Positions 1 through 8,220 of a stretch of DNA of 34,042 nt are shown piece by piece. The stretch is from SVTX01 sp045602385 (GTDB lineage: Bacteria > Bacillota > Clostridia > Oscillospirales > CAG-272): NCBI GenBank assembly GCA_045602385.1, contig JAZSBL010000036.1, positions 1 to 34,042 of the forward strand, given 5' to 3'. Under the pieces are notes generated by a model. That model saw only the letters and a program-made list of their open reading frames with translations, ran no database searches and was not told where the DNA came from. A program made the translations under genes and the position numbers. Numbering within the stretch: position 1 is the stretch's first letter; every line of letters starts with the position of its first letter.

Positions 1-414
1 TTCTTCGATAACAGCGTACTTGCAGGTGTTCCTGACTTTATCGCGGCAGACATGATCGACGGCGATACATACACGGTTCTTCCTGCGGCATTCGGACTTC
101 TCAGCCAGGGAATCCTTAACGTTTCCAAGGTTAAGACAGGCACCTTGACAATGTCCAGACTTGTATACAAGGACGGCGAGTACACTATGCAGGTCATCCT
201 TGGCGAGGGCAAGAATCCTCCCAAGTGGGAAGAGTGCGGCTGGGATCAGCCCGCTCCTCAGCTCTCCGCGCTTGAGATCGTTATCGGTGACGTAGAGAAA
301 TTTGCAGACAACGTGGCATGCCAGCACTACATAATTACATACGGTGATAACAGAGCTAAGATCAAGAACCTCTGCGATATTCTCGGCATTAAGGTAGACT
401 ACGTTGTAGAATAA
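1..414 (+). CDS. L-fucose/L-arabinose isomerase-family protein, C-terminal part (5' truncated)
   Basis: The reading frame is open from base 1 to a TAA at 412-414, so the gene starts upstream of the window; 137 residues are visible. The end of the protein resembles the C-terminal domain of L-fucose/L-arabinose isomerases: a beta-rich stretch (KTGTLTMSRLVYKDGEY), a WEECGW motif followed by QPAPQ, and QHYIITYGD before a short final helix. Such enzymes interconvert aldose and ketose sugars in the cytoplasm using a divalent metal. The metal-ligand and active-site region lies outside the window, so the substrate cannot be judged. The stop is 16 bp before the transaldolase start, which suggests one operon. 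The family call rests on the C-terminal pattern alone. Confidence 0.7.
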   Translation, partial: FFDNSVLAGVPDFIAADMIDGDTYTVLPAAFGLLSQGILNVSKVKTGTLTMSRLVYKDGEYTMQVILGEGKNPPKWEECGWDQPAPQLSALEIVIGDVEKFADNVACQHYIITYGDNRAKIKNLCDILGIKVDYVVE

Positions 415-430
415 ATCAGGAGAAAAGACA

Positions 431-1108
431 ATGTTATACCTTTTGGATACGGCAAATCTTGCCGATATAAAGTACGCCAACGAGTTTTATCCTCTCTACG
501 GCGTAACAACCAACCCCTCTATCATTTCCAAGGAGAAGGCGGAGTTTCTTCCTCATATAAAGGCTATCCGTGATATTATCGGACCTGAGAAGATGCTCTG
601 CGTTCAGACTATGGAGAAGACCGCTGAGGACATCGTTCGCGACGGTGAGATGCTTCGCGACGCAATCGGCGGAAACTTCTATTTGAAGGTTCCGATCAGC
701 GAGGCGGGACTCAAGGCGACCCCCATACTTAAGAGCAAGGGAATCGGCGTTCTTATGACCGCTATATTCACCCCTGCGCAGGCTCTTCTTTCCGCTAAGG
801 CGGGCGCGGATTTCGTAGCGCCTTACGTAAACCGTCTTGACAACATTGTTGCCGACGGCTGCGCGGCTCTTGGCGAGATCGTAAAACAGTTTGAAATTTA
901 CGGCATGAGCTGCAAGGTCCTTGCCGCGAGCTTCAAGAACGTTGAGCAGGTTCACAAGTGCGCATCGGTTGGATGCCACAGTGTAACAGTTCCGCTCAAT
1001 ATTCTTCAGGGAATCGTTTCGCATCCCATGACAGACATGGCTGTTGCGGGCTTTGACCGTGACTGGGCAGAAGTTTACGGAGACAAGAGAATCTCCGACC
1101 TTATTTGA
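431..1108 (+). CDS. fsa: Transaldolase, fructose-6-phosphate aldolase (FSA/TalC) type
   Basis: A 225-residue protein, the usual length of the short FSA/TalC transaldolases. It begins with the family N-terminus (LDTANLADI, then GVTTNPSI) and carries the Schiff-base lysine at residue 86 in FYLKVPIS, matching Lys85 of E. coli FSA. These (beta/alpha)8 enzymes make or cleave an aldol bond between a three-carbon ketone unit and an aldehyde sugar phosphate, in the cytoplasm. The start is set by an AGGAG 7 bp upstream of the ATG. It follows a fucose/arabinose-isomerase-like gene and precedes two ceramidase-like genes, so a role in a dedicated sugar-degradation pathway is a reasonable inference; the actual substrate is unknown. 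Confidence 0.9.
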   Translation: MLYLLDTANLADIKYANEFYPLYGVTTNPSIISKEKAEFLPHIKAIRDIIGPEKMLCVQTMEKTAEDIVRDGEMLRDAIGGNFYLKVPISEAGLKATPILKSKGIGVLMTAIFTPAQALLSAKAGADFVAPYVNRLDNIVADGCAALGEIVKQFEIYGMSCKVLAASFKNVEQVHKCASVGCHSVTVPLNILQGIVSHPMTDMAVAGFDRDWAEVYGDKRISDLI

Positions 1109-1124
1109 GATAATACTTCAAAAT

Positions 1125-1151
1125 CAGGGCGCCACAACACGTGGTGCCCTG
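1125..1151 (+). terminator. Stem-loop between the transaldolase and the first ceramidase-like gene
   Basis: An 11-bp stem (arms 1125-1135 and 1141-1151, one G-T pair) with a 5-nt loop lies 16 bp after the transaldolase stop. No T-run follows, so it is a poor intrinsic terminator. It may instead act as an mRNA-stabilising or processing element that uncouples expression of the downstream pair. Confidence 0.5.
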
Positions 1152-1201
1152 TGAAGAATTACAAAAAGACGAATGTGTTTTCGGTTTATAGGAGAAAACA
1201 A

Positions 1202-2695
1202 ATGGATTCAAAAATTAAAATAGGCTGGAGCGAGGTGTCAATCGTCCCCGAAGGAAGACGCGTAGATCTCGTTGGCCAGTTTTACGAGAGAATTTCGGGT
1301 GAAGTGGAGACGCCCATCGCCGTAACTGCACTTGCTATGGAGTGCGGTGATGAGCATATGATATTCGTCGCTTGTGACCTTACCTCCGCAAGCCATAATT
1401 TGCTTGAGGAGATCAGAGCAGACTTACCTGAGGATTGCGGCTTTGATAAGAGCAAGATCATTCTCAGCGCAATTCACAGCCATACCACCGTTGGATATGC
1501 GAGAAGGGGAGACTCAATAACGGGTCCTTCTCTTGCTGTTCTTCAGCAGTTTATGCCGGAGGGCGTGAGCTATGCTCCAACGGTAAGCGATACCTCTGCG
1601 GATATTATTCGCGGCGAGGAGGCGAGAGCCTTCCTCAAGGAGCGCATCAAGAAGGCTATCGTGGAGGCTTGGGCGAACAGAACCGAGGGTATGTATGCCT
1701 GCGGATTCGGCCGCGCGGCAGTAGGACTTTGCCGCAGAGCCTGCTATGACGATGGCTCTGCAAAGATGTGGGGCGATACCAATATGGCTAATTTCACAGA
1801 GCTCGAGTCGGGTGGCGATTCGGGTATCGAAATGATGTTTACATATGACACTGAGAAGAACCTTACCGGTGTTATTGCAAATGTTGCGTGCCCCGCGCAG
1901 GTGCTTGAACATCAGTGGTTCATATCATCCGACTATATGGGTAAGGTCAGAAGAAACATTCAGGAAAAGTACGGCAAAAACGTAAGCTTCCTGCCCCTCG
2001 TTTCCCCTGCCGGCGATATGTGTCCTCGCGATCTTATCCGTTGGGTAAAGGCGGAGATCAACTTCAATGATCCAAATATCGTTCGCAATAATCCCATTGA
2101 GCGCCGCGCCGATCCCTCGATGTTTGACATTAAGGGCTGTGAGCTTATAGCAAAGAGAATCTCTACCGAGATCTTCTGGCAGCTTGAGGACGTTACCGAG
2201 TACGTGTCCGAGACTGATATGGTCCACAAGTCCTTGAATGTGGATCTGCCCGTTCGCAGAGTTACCATTGAGGAAAAAGACAATGCGGTTAAGGAGATCA
2301 ATAATTTCTTTGCTAATCTTGAGGGAGATACCATCGACTTTGAGGATAACGCGAGAATGATGATCCATGCCGGAACTATCGCGAGATACAATGCCCAGCA
2401 GACAAAGGACATCTTTACAATTGAGATGCACGTAATGAAGATCGGGGACGTTGCCTTTGCGACCAGCCCCTTTGAGTTGTTTGTAAACTACGGCAACCAG
2501 ATCAGGGCGCGCAGCCTTGCAAAGCAGACCTTCCTGTCTCAGCTTACCTGCGGCGCGTGGGGATATCTTCCCACCGAGAAGGCAGAGAAGGGCAGCCACT
2601 ACTCCGCGTTCGTTTCAAGCGGAACGACCGGTCACGTTGGTGGCGAGATGCTTGTTAGAAAGACTCTCAAGGAAATAAATGAAATGTTCAACTAA
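1202..2695 (+). CDS. Neutral/alkaline ceramidase-like hydrolase, copy 1
   Basis: A 497-residue protein without a signal peptide. The ATG at 1202 is chosen because AGGAG sits at 1190-1194, 7 bp away; the frame extends further upstream but without a ribosome binding site. It resembles the neutral/alkaline non-lysosomal ceramidase N-terminal superfamily: an opening KIGWSEVSIVPEG, a histidine pair in SAIHSHTT (compare the SHTHSGP zinc motif of true ceramidases), CPAQVLEHQWFISSDYMG with a further His, and PAGDMCPRD. These are zinc-dependent amide hydrolases, but many bacterial relatives are uncharacterised and this one is probably cytoplasmic, so ceramide is an unlikely substrate. It sits between sugar-metabolism genes and its own paralogue, which points to hydrolysis of an amidated or acylated sugar (inference). 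Confidence 0.75.
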   Translation: MDSKIKIGWSEVSIVPEGRRVDLVGQFYERISGEVETPIAVTALAMECGDEHMIFVACDLTSASHNLLEEIRADLPEDCGFDKSKIILSAIHSHTTVGYARRGDSITGPSLAVLQQFMPEGVSYAPTVSDTSADIIRGEEARAFLKERIKKAIVEAWANRTEGMYACGFGRAAVGLCRRACYDDGSAKMWGDTNMANFTELESGGDSGIEMMFTYDTEKNLTGVIANVACPAQVLEHQWFISSDYMGKVRRNIQEKYGKNVSFLPLVSPAGDMCPRDLIRWVKAEINFNDPNIVRNNPIERRADPSMFDIKGCELIAKRISTEIFWQLEDVTEYVSETDMVHKSLNVDLPVRRVTIEEKDNAVKEINNFFANLEGDTIDFEDNARMMIHAGTIARYNAQQTKDIFTIEMHVMKIGDVAFATSPFELFVNYGNQIRARSLAKQTFLSQLTCGAWGYLPTEKAEKGSHYSAFVSSGTTGHVGGEMLVRKTLKEINEMFN

Positions 2696-2720
2696 AGAAG
2701 TGTGTTAGGAGTATAGAGAT

Positions 2721-4208
2721 ATGAATTACAAAATTAAGATAGGCTGGAGCGAGGTATCTATCGTACCCGAGGGCAGAAGGGTTGACCTTGCCGGCCAGTT
2801 TTACGAGAGAATTTCGGGTGACGTAGAGACACCCATTGCGGTTACGGCTCTTGCTATGGAGTGCGGTGACGATCATATGGTATTTGTTGCGGCTGACCTT
2901 GTTGCCACCAGCCACAAGCTTCTTGAAGCAGTAAGAAATTATCTTCCCGACAATTGCGGGTTTGATAAAGACAAGCTGATACTTAGTGCAATACATACCC
3001 ATACATCTATGGAATATGCGGGCAGAACAGACATGTTTTCCAGTGCGTTGAAAAATCTTGACGAGTTCAAGCCCGATCACATAAAGTACGTTCCTATGGT
3101 ACACGACGATTCCACAGATATTATCAGGGGCGATGAGGCCGCACAGTTCCTTATCCAGCGAATTGCAAGGGCAGCGTGTGAGGCCTGGGAAAGCAGAAAA
3201 GAGGGCGCTTATGCTTGCGGATTCGGACGCGCCGCCGTTGGTATGTGCCGCAGAGCTTGCTACGATGACGGCTCCGCAAAGATGTGGGGCAACTCCAATC
3301 ACGCAAACTTCACTGAACTTGAGTCGGGTAACGATTCGGGTATTGAGATGATGTTTACTTATGACACCGAGAAGAATCTTACAGGTGTTATTGCAAATGT
3401 CGCTTGTCCCGCACAGGTGCTTGAGCATCAAAGCTTTATATCCTCTGACTATATGGGTAAGGTAAGGGAGCTTGTCCGGGCTAAGTACGGTAAGCATGTT
3501 GGCTTCCTTGGTCTTATATCTCCTGCAGGTGATATGTGCCCCCGAGATCTTATCCGTTGGGTGGATTCTCCCGTTTGCAAGAACGACCCCAATATTCACC
3601 GCGATACCGTTATCGAGAGACGTGCAGACCCCTCCATGTTTGATATTAAGGGCTGCGAGCTTGCGGCAAAGAGAGTTGCTACCGAAATATTCTGGGCTAT
3701 TGAGGACGTAAGCGAATACGTTGAGGAAACAGTACTTGTTCATAAGAACCTTAATATTGATATTCCTCTTCGCAGAGTTACTATTGAGGAGTACAATCAT
3801 GCTATAAGCAAGATAAATGAGTTCTTTGGGGCATGCACCGAGGATATTAACTATGAGGACAATGCAAGAATGCAGATATACAGCGGAATCGTTGCAAGAT
3901 ATAAGCTTCAGCAGACCATGGATATTTATCAGATCGAATCGCACGTTCTCCGTATTGGTGACGTAGCATTTGCCACCAACCCCTACGAGCTGTTTCTCAA
4001 CTACGGCAACCAAATAAGAGCGCGCAGCCTTGCAAAGCAGACATTCCTCGTTCAGCTTTGCTGCGGTGCTTTTGGTTATCTTCCCACCGAGAAGGCAGAG
4101 CAGGGTAGCCACTACTCCGCGTTCGTTTCAAGCGGAACGACCGGTCACGTTGGCGGCGAGATGCTTGTAAGAAAGACTCTCAAGGAGATAAACGAGATGT
4201 TCAAATAA
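2721..4208 (+). CDS. Neutral/alkaline ceramidase-like hydrolase, copy 2
   Basis: A 495-residue paralogue of the preceding gene, aligned along its whole length with almost no gaps. The start is set by AGGAG at 2707-2711. The same landmarks are kept: KIGWSEVSIVPEG, the His pair in SAIHTHTS, CPAQVLEHQSFISSDYMG, PAGDMCPRD and the shared C-terminus ending in TLKEINEMF. The substitutions are concentrated around residues 90-160, following the first His pair, where copy 1 has TTVGYARRG and copy 2 TSMEYAGRT. That is consistent with a changed substrate pocket while the catalytic frame is kept. The 25-bp gap from copy 1 has no promoter or terminator, so the two are co-transcribed. No signal peptide is seen. 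The function is inferred from the superfamily only. Confidence 0.75.
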   Translation: MNYKIKIGWSEVSIVPEGRRVDLAGQFYERISGDVETPIAVTALAMECGDDHMVFVAADLVATSHKLLEAVRNYLPDNCGFDKDKLILSAIHTHTSMEYAGRTDMFSSALKNLDEFKPDHIKYVPMVHDDSTDIIRGDEAAQFLIQRIARAACEAWESRKEGAYACGFGRAAVGMCRRACYDDGSAKMWGNSNHANFTELESGNDSGIEMMFTYDTEKNLTGVIANVACPAQVLEHQSFISSDYMGKVRELVRAKYGKHVGFLGLISPAGDMCPRDLIRWVDSPVCKNDPNIHRDTVIERRADPSMFDIKGCELAAKRVATEIFWAIEDVSEYVEETVLVHKNLNIDIPLRRVTIEEYNHAISKINEFFGACTEDINYEDNARMQIYSGIVARYKLQQTMDIYQIESHVLRIGDVAFATNPYELFLNYGNQIRARSLAKQTFLVQLCCGAFGYLPTEKAEQGSHYSAFVSSGTTGHVGGEMLVRKTLKEINEMFK

Positions 4209-4232
4209 TTCATTTGTGCACAAGTTTTATAT

Positions 4233-4271
4233 AATAGCGCCCGCCGATTTCGGCGGGCGCTATTGCTTTTT
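4233..4271 (+). terminator. Intrinsic terminator of the sugar operon
   Basis: A perfect 14-bp stem (4233-4246 with 4251-4264), GC-rich at the core, with a 4-nt loop and a run of five T at 4267-4271. It lies 24 bp after the second ceramidase-like gene. Confidence 0.9.
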
Positions 4272-4341
4272 GTGAGGATAAATAATATTTGCCCTAAATA
4301 GAATATATACTGTAATGAAATACAAAATAACGGAGGCAAAT

Positions 4342-5634
4342 ATGAAATTTACAGCAGCAGGAGACGCGATAATTCAGCGCAGAATACAGAAGGATTTTGC
4401 GGGATACAGAGAGATTGCGCCCTTTATAAGTCAAGGAGATGCCAGATTTTTTAATCTCGAAACGACATTGAACCGTGCCGGGGAGGCATTTTGCTCGCAA
4501 TTCAGCGGCGGTACGTACATAAGGTCCGATCCTGATGTATTATCTGATCTGAAAGAATTTGGGTTTAATATGACAAGCTTTAACAATAATCATGCGCTTG
4601 ATTTTTCATATTTGGGACTGGAGCGTACGCTTGATGCTTTGAATGAAAGTGGGTTGGTGCATGCAGGTGTGGGGAAAAATCTTACCGACGCATCTGCTCC
4701 GAGGTATCTTGAGACGGATAATGGTCGCGTTGCGCTTATATCGGTCAGCACCTCGTTTAATCCGACGATGATTGCGGGAAACGAAAATGGAAGATTTCCC
4801 GGCAGACCGGGTGTAAACGCCGTGCGTATTAATGATAGGCTTACCGTTACGGAGAAGGAGCTTGAGCTCATACAAGCTCTTGCCCAAAGGCTTGGGATAA
4901 ACGCGGGAAGGGAAATATCAAGAGCTGAGGGATACCTTCCGCCGCTTGACGGAAATTGTGCGGAGCTTGGAGAATTAAAATTTTATAGTGGAGAGAAGAC
5001 CGAGCGCGTTTATCAGATAAACGAGGTTGATATGAAACGCGTGGAAAAGGCAATATTTGAGGCTAAATTCGGGGCAGATTATTTGATGTTATCGATTCAT
5101 TCGCATCAGGTATGCGGTACGTCCAAGGAGAATATTCCCGAGTTTTTGTCGGATTTTGCACACAAATGCATTGATCTTGGTGCGGACGCGATAGTCGGAC
5201 ATGGACCGCATCTTCTGCGCCCGATTGAGGTGTATAACGGCAAGCCGATATTCTATTCTCTTGGTGACTTCATTCTTGAGCTTTACAGCATTGAGGCAGG
5301 CCCAGCCGATTTTTTCGAAAGGTTTGGGCTGGAGCCCGATGAGTCGATGTATGCTCTTCTCAAAAAGCGATCCCATGAATTCACGGTCGGACTAATGGAA
5401 GACAGGAGAATGATGGAAACAGTAATTCCTTATTGGGAAACAGATGTGGACAACAGGCTGGTATCTCTTAGATTATTGCCGGTCGAGCTTACACGTAGCG
5501 GAAACAAGTCGCAGGTGGGATTGCCCGGAAAGGCGAAGGATCTCACCTTAGTGGACAGACTTGCAGAGATATCAAAGCCTTACGGCGTAACGATGCAGAT
5601 TGAGGAAGACGGCACGGTTACCTGCCACTGGTAA
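4342..5634 (+). CDS. CapA-family (PGA_cap) metallophosphatase-fold protein
   Basis: A 430-residue protein. The ATG at 4342 is preferred over an ATG nine codons upstream because CGGAGG lies at the right spacing before it. It has the CapA/PgsA calcineurin-like layout: GD near the N-terminus (TAAGDAII), the metal-site motif NLE, an FNNNHALDFS block, SIHSHQ, GHGPHLLRPIEVYNGKPI and YSLGDF. Family members are linked to poly-gamma-glutamate capsule synthesis or act as peptide/phosphoester hydrolases. This one lacks a signal peptide or membrane anchor, and no capB/capC neighbours are present, so a capsule role is not supported; a cytoplasmic metallo-hydrolase is more likely (inference). It is a single-gene unit bounded by terminators on both sides. 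Confidence 0.85.
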   Translation: MKFTAAGDAIIQRRIQKDFAGYREIAPFISQGDARFFNLETTLNRAGEAFCSQFSGGTYIRSDPDVLSDLKEFGFNMTSFNNNHALDFSYLGLERTLDALNESGLVHAGVGKNLTDASAPRYLETDNGRVALISVSTSFNPTMIAGNENGRFPGRPGVNAVRINDRLTVTEKELELIQALAQRLGINAGREISRAEGYLPPLDGNCAELGELKFYSGEKTERVYQINEVDMKRVEKAIFEAKFGADYLMLSIHSHQVCGTSKENIPEFLSDFAHKCIDLGADAIVGHGPHLLRPIEVYNGKPIFYSLGDFILELYSIEAGPADFFERFGLEPDESMYALLKKRSHEFTVGLMEDRRMMETVIPYWETDVDNRLVSLRLLPVELTRSGNKSQVGLPGKAKDLTLVDRLAEISKPYGVTMQIEEDGTVTCHW

Positions 5635-5640
5635 CAAAAA

Positions 5641-5675
5641 ATCACGGAGAACCCAAGGTTCTCCGTGGTTTTTTG
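5641..5675. terminator. Bidirectional terminator between the CapA-like and XRE membrane genes
   Basis: A 13-bp stem (5641-5653 with 5657-5669, one G-T pair) and a 3-nt loop, with a T-run at 5669-5674 on the + strand and a matching A-run just before it. It can therefore stop both converging transcripts. Confidence 0.9.
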
Positions 5676-5679
5676 TTTA

Positions 5680-6669
5680 TTAATCTTTTTTCTGATTGTC
5701 GGCAAATACGTTACAAATACACATCGCTATCGGGAACAGGATGCCGCCTATGGCAAATATTATCCAGCTGTAGTCCCAGCCGTTTGTCAGAAACGATACG
5801 GTAAGGAAGATGGCTGTCACTACTCCCCAATAGCAAAATCCGACAACGTCCTTTACGCTTGTTCTTTTTTTCTCCTTGTCGGTGTATTCTCCCTCTTTAA
5901 GGAGCTTTTGCATGCTTGCGTATTGTGTTCCTACTACGATAAACATTGCTACCCCGAGACCGATCAAGCCTATAAGTAAGGCAAGCGCTATTGCAACAAG
6001 CATTTCATTTTCGGTGAAGGATAGTATTATCAATGGTACGACCGAGAAAATGCATACGCAGGTAGCGATTATATTATAAGCGATATAGGTCGGTCTGAAA
6101 GAGTTTTTCTTTTCGGTTACCAATCCTTTTACTCCATATTCAAGCTCAAAGGGAACATCCTTTTCAAGAAACTCATAGGGTTGGTTTTTAAATCCGCAGT
6201 AAATATAGATCGGAACGGCACACAGGATCAAAGCAAAGAGGACTGTCAGTCCAACCGCCCCTGCGGTTATTTCGCTGACTATAGCGTTTGGCTGCTCGGA
6301 TAATATGCTCAACAAAATAAGCGTGACGGGGGAAAGGATACACAACAGTGTTGCAAGCGCGATGCGCCAGGATGCTTTCTTGCGTTGCTCCATATATGCG
6401 TTAGCTTCTTCTATGGAGATCTTTTTTACCGTTGAATCGGATGAGGTGTCATTGGTCAATTCCTCGTCCTCTATCTCGTCCTTTAAAAGATAATCTGTGG
6501 TAACGCCGAACAAAACCGACATCTGCAATATCTTTTCAAGATCCGGTATGGCCCCCGCGCTTTCCCACTTTGAAACAGCTTGGCGGGAAACATTCATCTT
6601 TTCGGCAAGCTCCTCTTGTGTTAGGCCGATCTTTTTTCGTAATCTTATAATCTTGTCTGCTAAAATCAT
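5680..6669 (-). CDS. XRE-family regulator with a C-terminal multi-pass membrane domain
   Basis: A 329-residue protein. Residues 4-60 are a Cro/C1-type helix-turn-helix (LTQEELAEKMNVSRQAVSKWES), followed by an acidic linker. From about residue 105 there are six hydrophobic stretches long enough to span the membrane. Such one-component regulators are common in Firmicutes: the HTH binds DNA near the membrane and the helices are thought to sense an envelope or small-molecule signal. The start has AGGAG six to seven bases upstream. The gene is alone between a bidirectional terminator and its own promoter region, where several CGGTTG half-sites suggest autoregulation. The ligand and targets are unknown. 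Confidence 0.85.
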   Translation of the reverse strand: MILADKIIRLRKKIGLTQEELAEKMNVSRQAVSKWESAGAIPDLEKILQMSVLFGVTTDYLLKDEIEDEELTNDTSSDSTVKKISIEEANAYMEQRKKASWRIALATLLCILSPVTLILLSILSEQPNAIVSEITAGAVGLTVLFALILCAVPIYIYCGFKNQPYEFLEKDVPFELEYGVKGLVTEKKNSFRPTYIAYNIIATCVCIFSVVPLIILSFTENEMLVAIALALLIGLIGLGVAMFIVVGTQYASMQKLLKEGEYTDKEKKRTSVKDVVGFCYWGVVTAIFLTVSFLTNGWDYSWIIFAIGGILFPIAMCICNVFADNQKKD

Positions 6670-6722
6670 AAATAACTCCTCGCTTTAATATTTTCAAAGG
6701 CTTTCAGCTCTTTTGCACCTAA

Positions 6723-6787
6723 ATTATAGCATAAATTGCGGTTGCGCGCCACCAACCGCGGGCTTTCAATTTGTCAACCGACGGTTG
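6723..6787 (-). promoter_or_regulatory. Extended -10 promoter and CGGTTG operator cluster of the XRE membrane regulator
   Basis: On the - strand an extended -10 (TGCTATAAT) lies at 6723-6731, with no usable -35 at 17 bp. Upstream of it, CGGTTG or its complement occurs four times: 6739-6744, 6753-6758, 6775-6780 and 6782-6787. They are arranged as two inverted pairs, one with an 8-10 bp spacer and one as CAACCG-A-CGGTTG. A promoter without a -35 box and with clustered dyads over the -35 region is typical of a regulated promoter. The binding protein is most simply the downstream XRE product (inference). Confidence 0.55.
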
Positions 6788-6819
6788 TTTTTGAGGTTCT
6801 ATACCCATATTATAACACA

Positions 6820-6848
6820 AAAGCCGCAGATAAGCAATCTGCGGCTTT
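6820..6848 (-). terminator. Terminator downstream of trxB
   Basis: A perfect 11-bp stem (6820-6830 with 6838-6848) around a 7-nt loop, followed on the - strand by a short T-rich tract. It lies 32 bp past the trxB stop. Confidence 0.75.
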
Positions 6849-6879
6849 ACTTTTCTTCTTTTTTCGACTTTTTGGTTAA

Positions 6880-7803
6880 TTATTTGTTTTCTGCGAGGTA
6901 TTCCTCAACGTAGTGCGAGGCGACCGCGCCGTCTGAGGCGGCGGTGATGATCTGGCGCATTACCTTGGTGCGCACGTCACCGACCGCGAAAACACCGGGG
7001 ATATTGGTCCTTGTACTTTCGTCTGCGACGATATAGCCCGACTTATCAAGCTCAAGCTGGCCCTCAAAAATCTCCGTGGCGGGTTGACGTCCGATGCTGA
7101 TAAAGAGTCCGTCAAGCGATATTTCCTCGCTTTCACCTGCCTTATTTTCAATTATGATGCCGCTGAGCTTCATACCGTGTAAAAGCTCACGCACCTGACT
7201 GTTCCATTTGAATTCGACGTTTTCCGCCCTCATAAGCGGCTCGTGGTATATCTTGGTCGCGCGCATAACGTCTCTGCGCACTATAACGTACACCTTTTGG
7301 CATATTTTGGAGAGGATAAGGGCATCTGCCGCGGCGGAGTTTCCGCCTCCGACGACCGCGACCGTCTTACCGCGGAAGAGCATACCGTCGCACGCGGCAC
7401 AGTATCCGACACCGCGACCGATAAGAGATTCCTCTTTGTCAATTCCGAGGTGCTTATGGTCTGCGCCTGTTGCTATGACAACGGTTTTGCAAAGAAGCTC
7501 GCCCGAATCGGTAATTATTTTCTTTGGATTTGCGTTAAGGTCAACCGACAAGACCTCGGTCTGCATGGTTTTCGCACCAAAGCGCTCCGCGCCTTGCTGC
7601 ATTTTAAACCCGAGAGAAAAGCCGTCTATGCTTTCGTCAAATCCGGGGTAATTTTCAATGGTCGAGGTCTGTGTCATCTGACCGCCAGCAGAAAACTTTT
7701 CAAGCACAATCGTGGAAAGTCCCGCGCGCGTGCAATAAAGCGCGGCAGTATAACCGGCGGGGCCGCCGCCGATAATAGCTGTATCAAAAATCTTTTCTGA
7801 CAT
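6880..7803 (-). CDS. trxB: Thioredoxin reductase (NADPH, FAD)
   Basis: A 307-residue flavoprotein of normal TrxB length. It has the FAD-binding GGGPAG (12-17), the redox-active CAAC (135-138, followed by DG), a second Rossmann motif VGGGNSAAADA for NADPH (from 151), and the C-terminal FAD motif GVFAVGDVR. It passes electrons from NADPH to thioredoxin in the cytoplasm. Between the active-site cysteines it has Ala-Ala where E. coli has Ala-Thr. The start is backed by GGAG in the 11-bp gap after trxA, and the two genes form one transcription unit, so enzyme and substrate are made together. Because the NADPH-domain identification rests on the motif only, a ferredoxin-dependent variant cannot be fully excluded. 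Confidence 0.95.
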   Translation of the reverse strand: MSEKIFDTAIIGGGPAGYTAALYCTRAGLSTIVLEKFSAGGQMTQTSTIENYPGFDESIDGFSLGFKMQQGAERFGAKTMQTEVLSVDLNANPKKIITDSGELLCKTVVIATGADHKHLGIDKEESLIGRGVGYCAACDGMLFRGKTVAVVGGGNSAAADALILSKICQKVYVIVRRDVMRATKIYHEPLMRAENVEFKWNSQVRELLHGMKLSGIIIENKAGESEEISLDGLFISIGRQPATEIFEGQLELDKSGYIVADESTRTNIPGVFAVGDVRTKVMRQIITAASDGAVASHYVEEYLAENK

Positions 7804-7814
7804 AGCGTCTCCGA

Positions 7815-8123
7815 TTATTTGAGCATATCAAGGATCTGCGCCTTGGTCTTTGCTCCGACAGATTGATTAACTACCTCTCCGTTCTTTACGACGAAAAGGG
7901 AAGGAATGCTCATTACGCCAAAGGTGGTGGCAAGCTGATTTTCCTCGTCAACGTTGATCTTGCAGATCTTGTACTCGGGATGCTCCTCTGCGATAGCCTC
8001 AACGATGGGGGATACCATACGGCAGGGGCCGCACCATTCTGCGAAGAAGTCGAGGAGGACTGTCTTGTCAGAATCTAAAACCTCACTCTGGAAATTATCG
8101 TTTGTTATTTTAATTACACTCAT
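7815..8123 (-). CDS. trxA: Thioredoxin
   Basis: A 102-residue thioredoxin with the classic WCGPC active site (Cys31 and Cys34), the preceding LLDFFAEW strand and the cis-proline motif MSIPS. It reduces protein disulfides in the cytoplasm and is itself reduced by the adjacent TrxB. The start has AGGAG at the proper spacing. A consensus sigma-A promoter stands about 40 bp upstream of the ribosome-binding region, so trxA-trxB is likely expressed constitutively at high level. The gene has normal length and no unusual residues. Confidence 0.97.
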   Translation of the reverse strand: MSVIKITNDNFQSEVLDSDKTVLLDFFAEWCGPCRMVSPIVEAIAEEHPEYKICKINVDEENQLATTFGVMSIPSLFVVKNGEVVNQSVGAKTKAQILDMLK

Positions 8124-8159
8124 TTTTATTTCTCCTGTTTTTAAATTTTTCTTTATTTA

Positions 8160-8188
8160 ATTATATCCCTTTTTTTGTAGCATTGCAA
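8160..8188 (-). promoter_or_regulatory. Sigma-A promoter of trxA-trxB
   Basis: On the - strand, TTGCAA at 8183-8188, a 17-bp spacer, and a perfect TATAAT at 8160-8165. The spacer contains an A-run. Confidence 0.85.
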
Positions 8189-8220
8189 GAGTTTTTTGGG
8201 GAATATTAGCGCAAATATTT

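Noticed and set aside
434..1024. A 196-codon open frame opposite the transaldolase
   Set aside because: The transaldolase has complete family motifs and a good ribosome binding site; the antisense frame has neither.
2688..4112. A 474-codon open frame on the - strand opposite the second ceramidase-like gene
   Set aside because: It mirrors the codon phase of the real gene, lacks a ribosome binding site, overlaps it almost fully and gives a Cys/His/Asn-rich text with no recognisable domain. Similar mirror frames lie opposite copy 1 (1514-2599).
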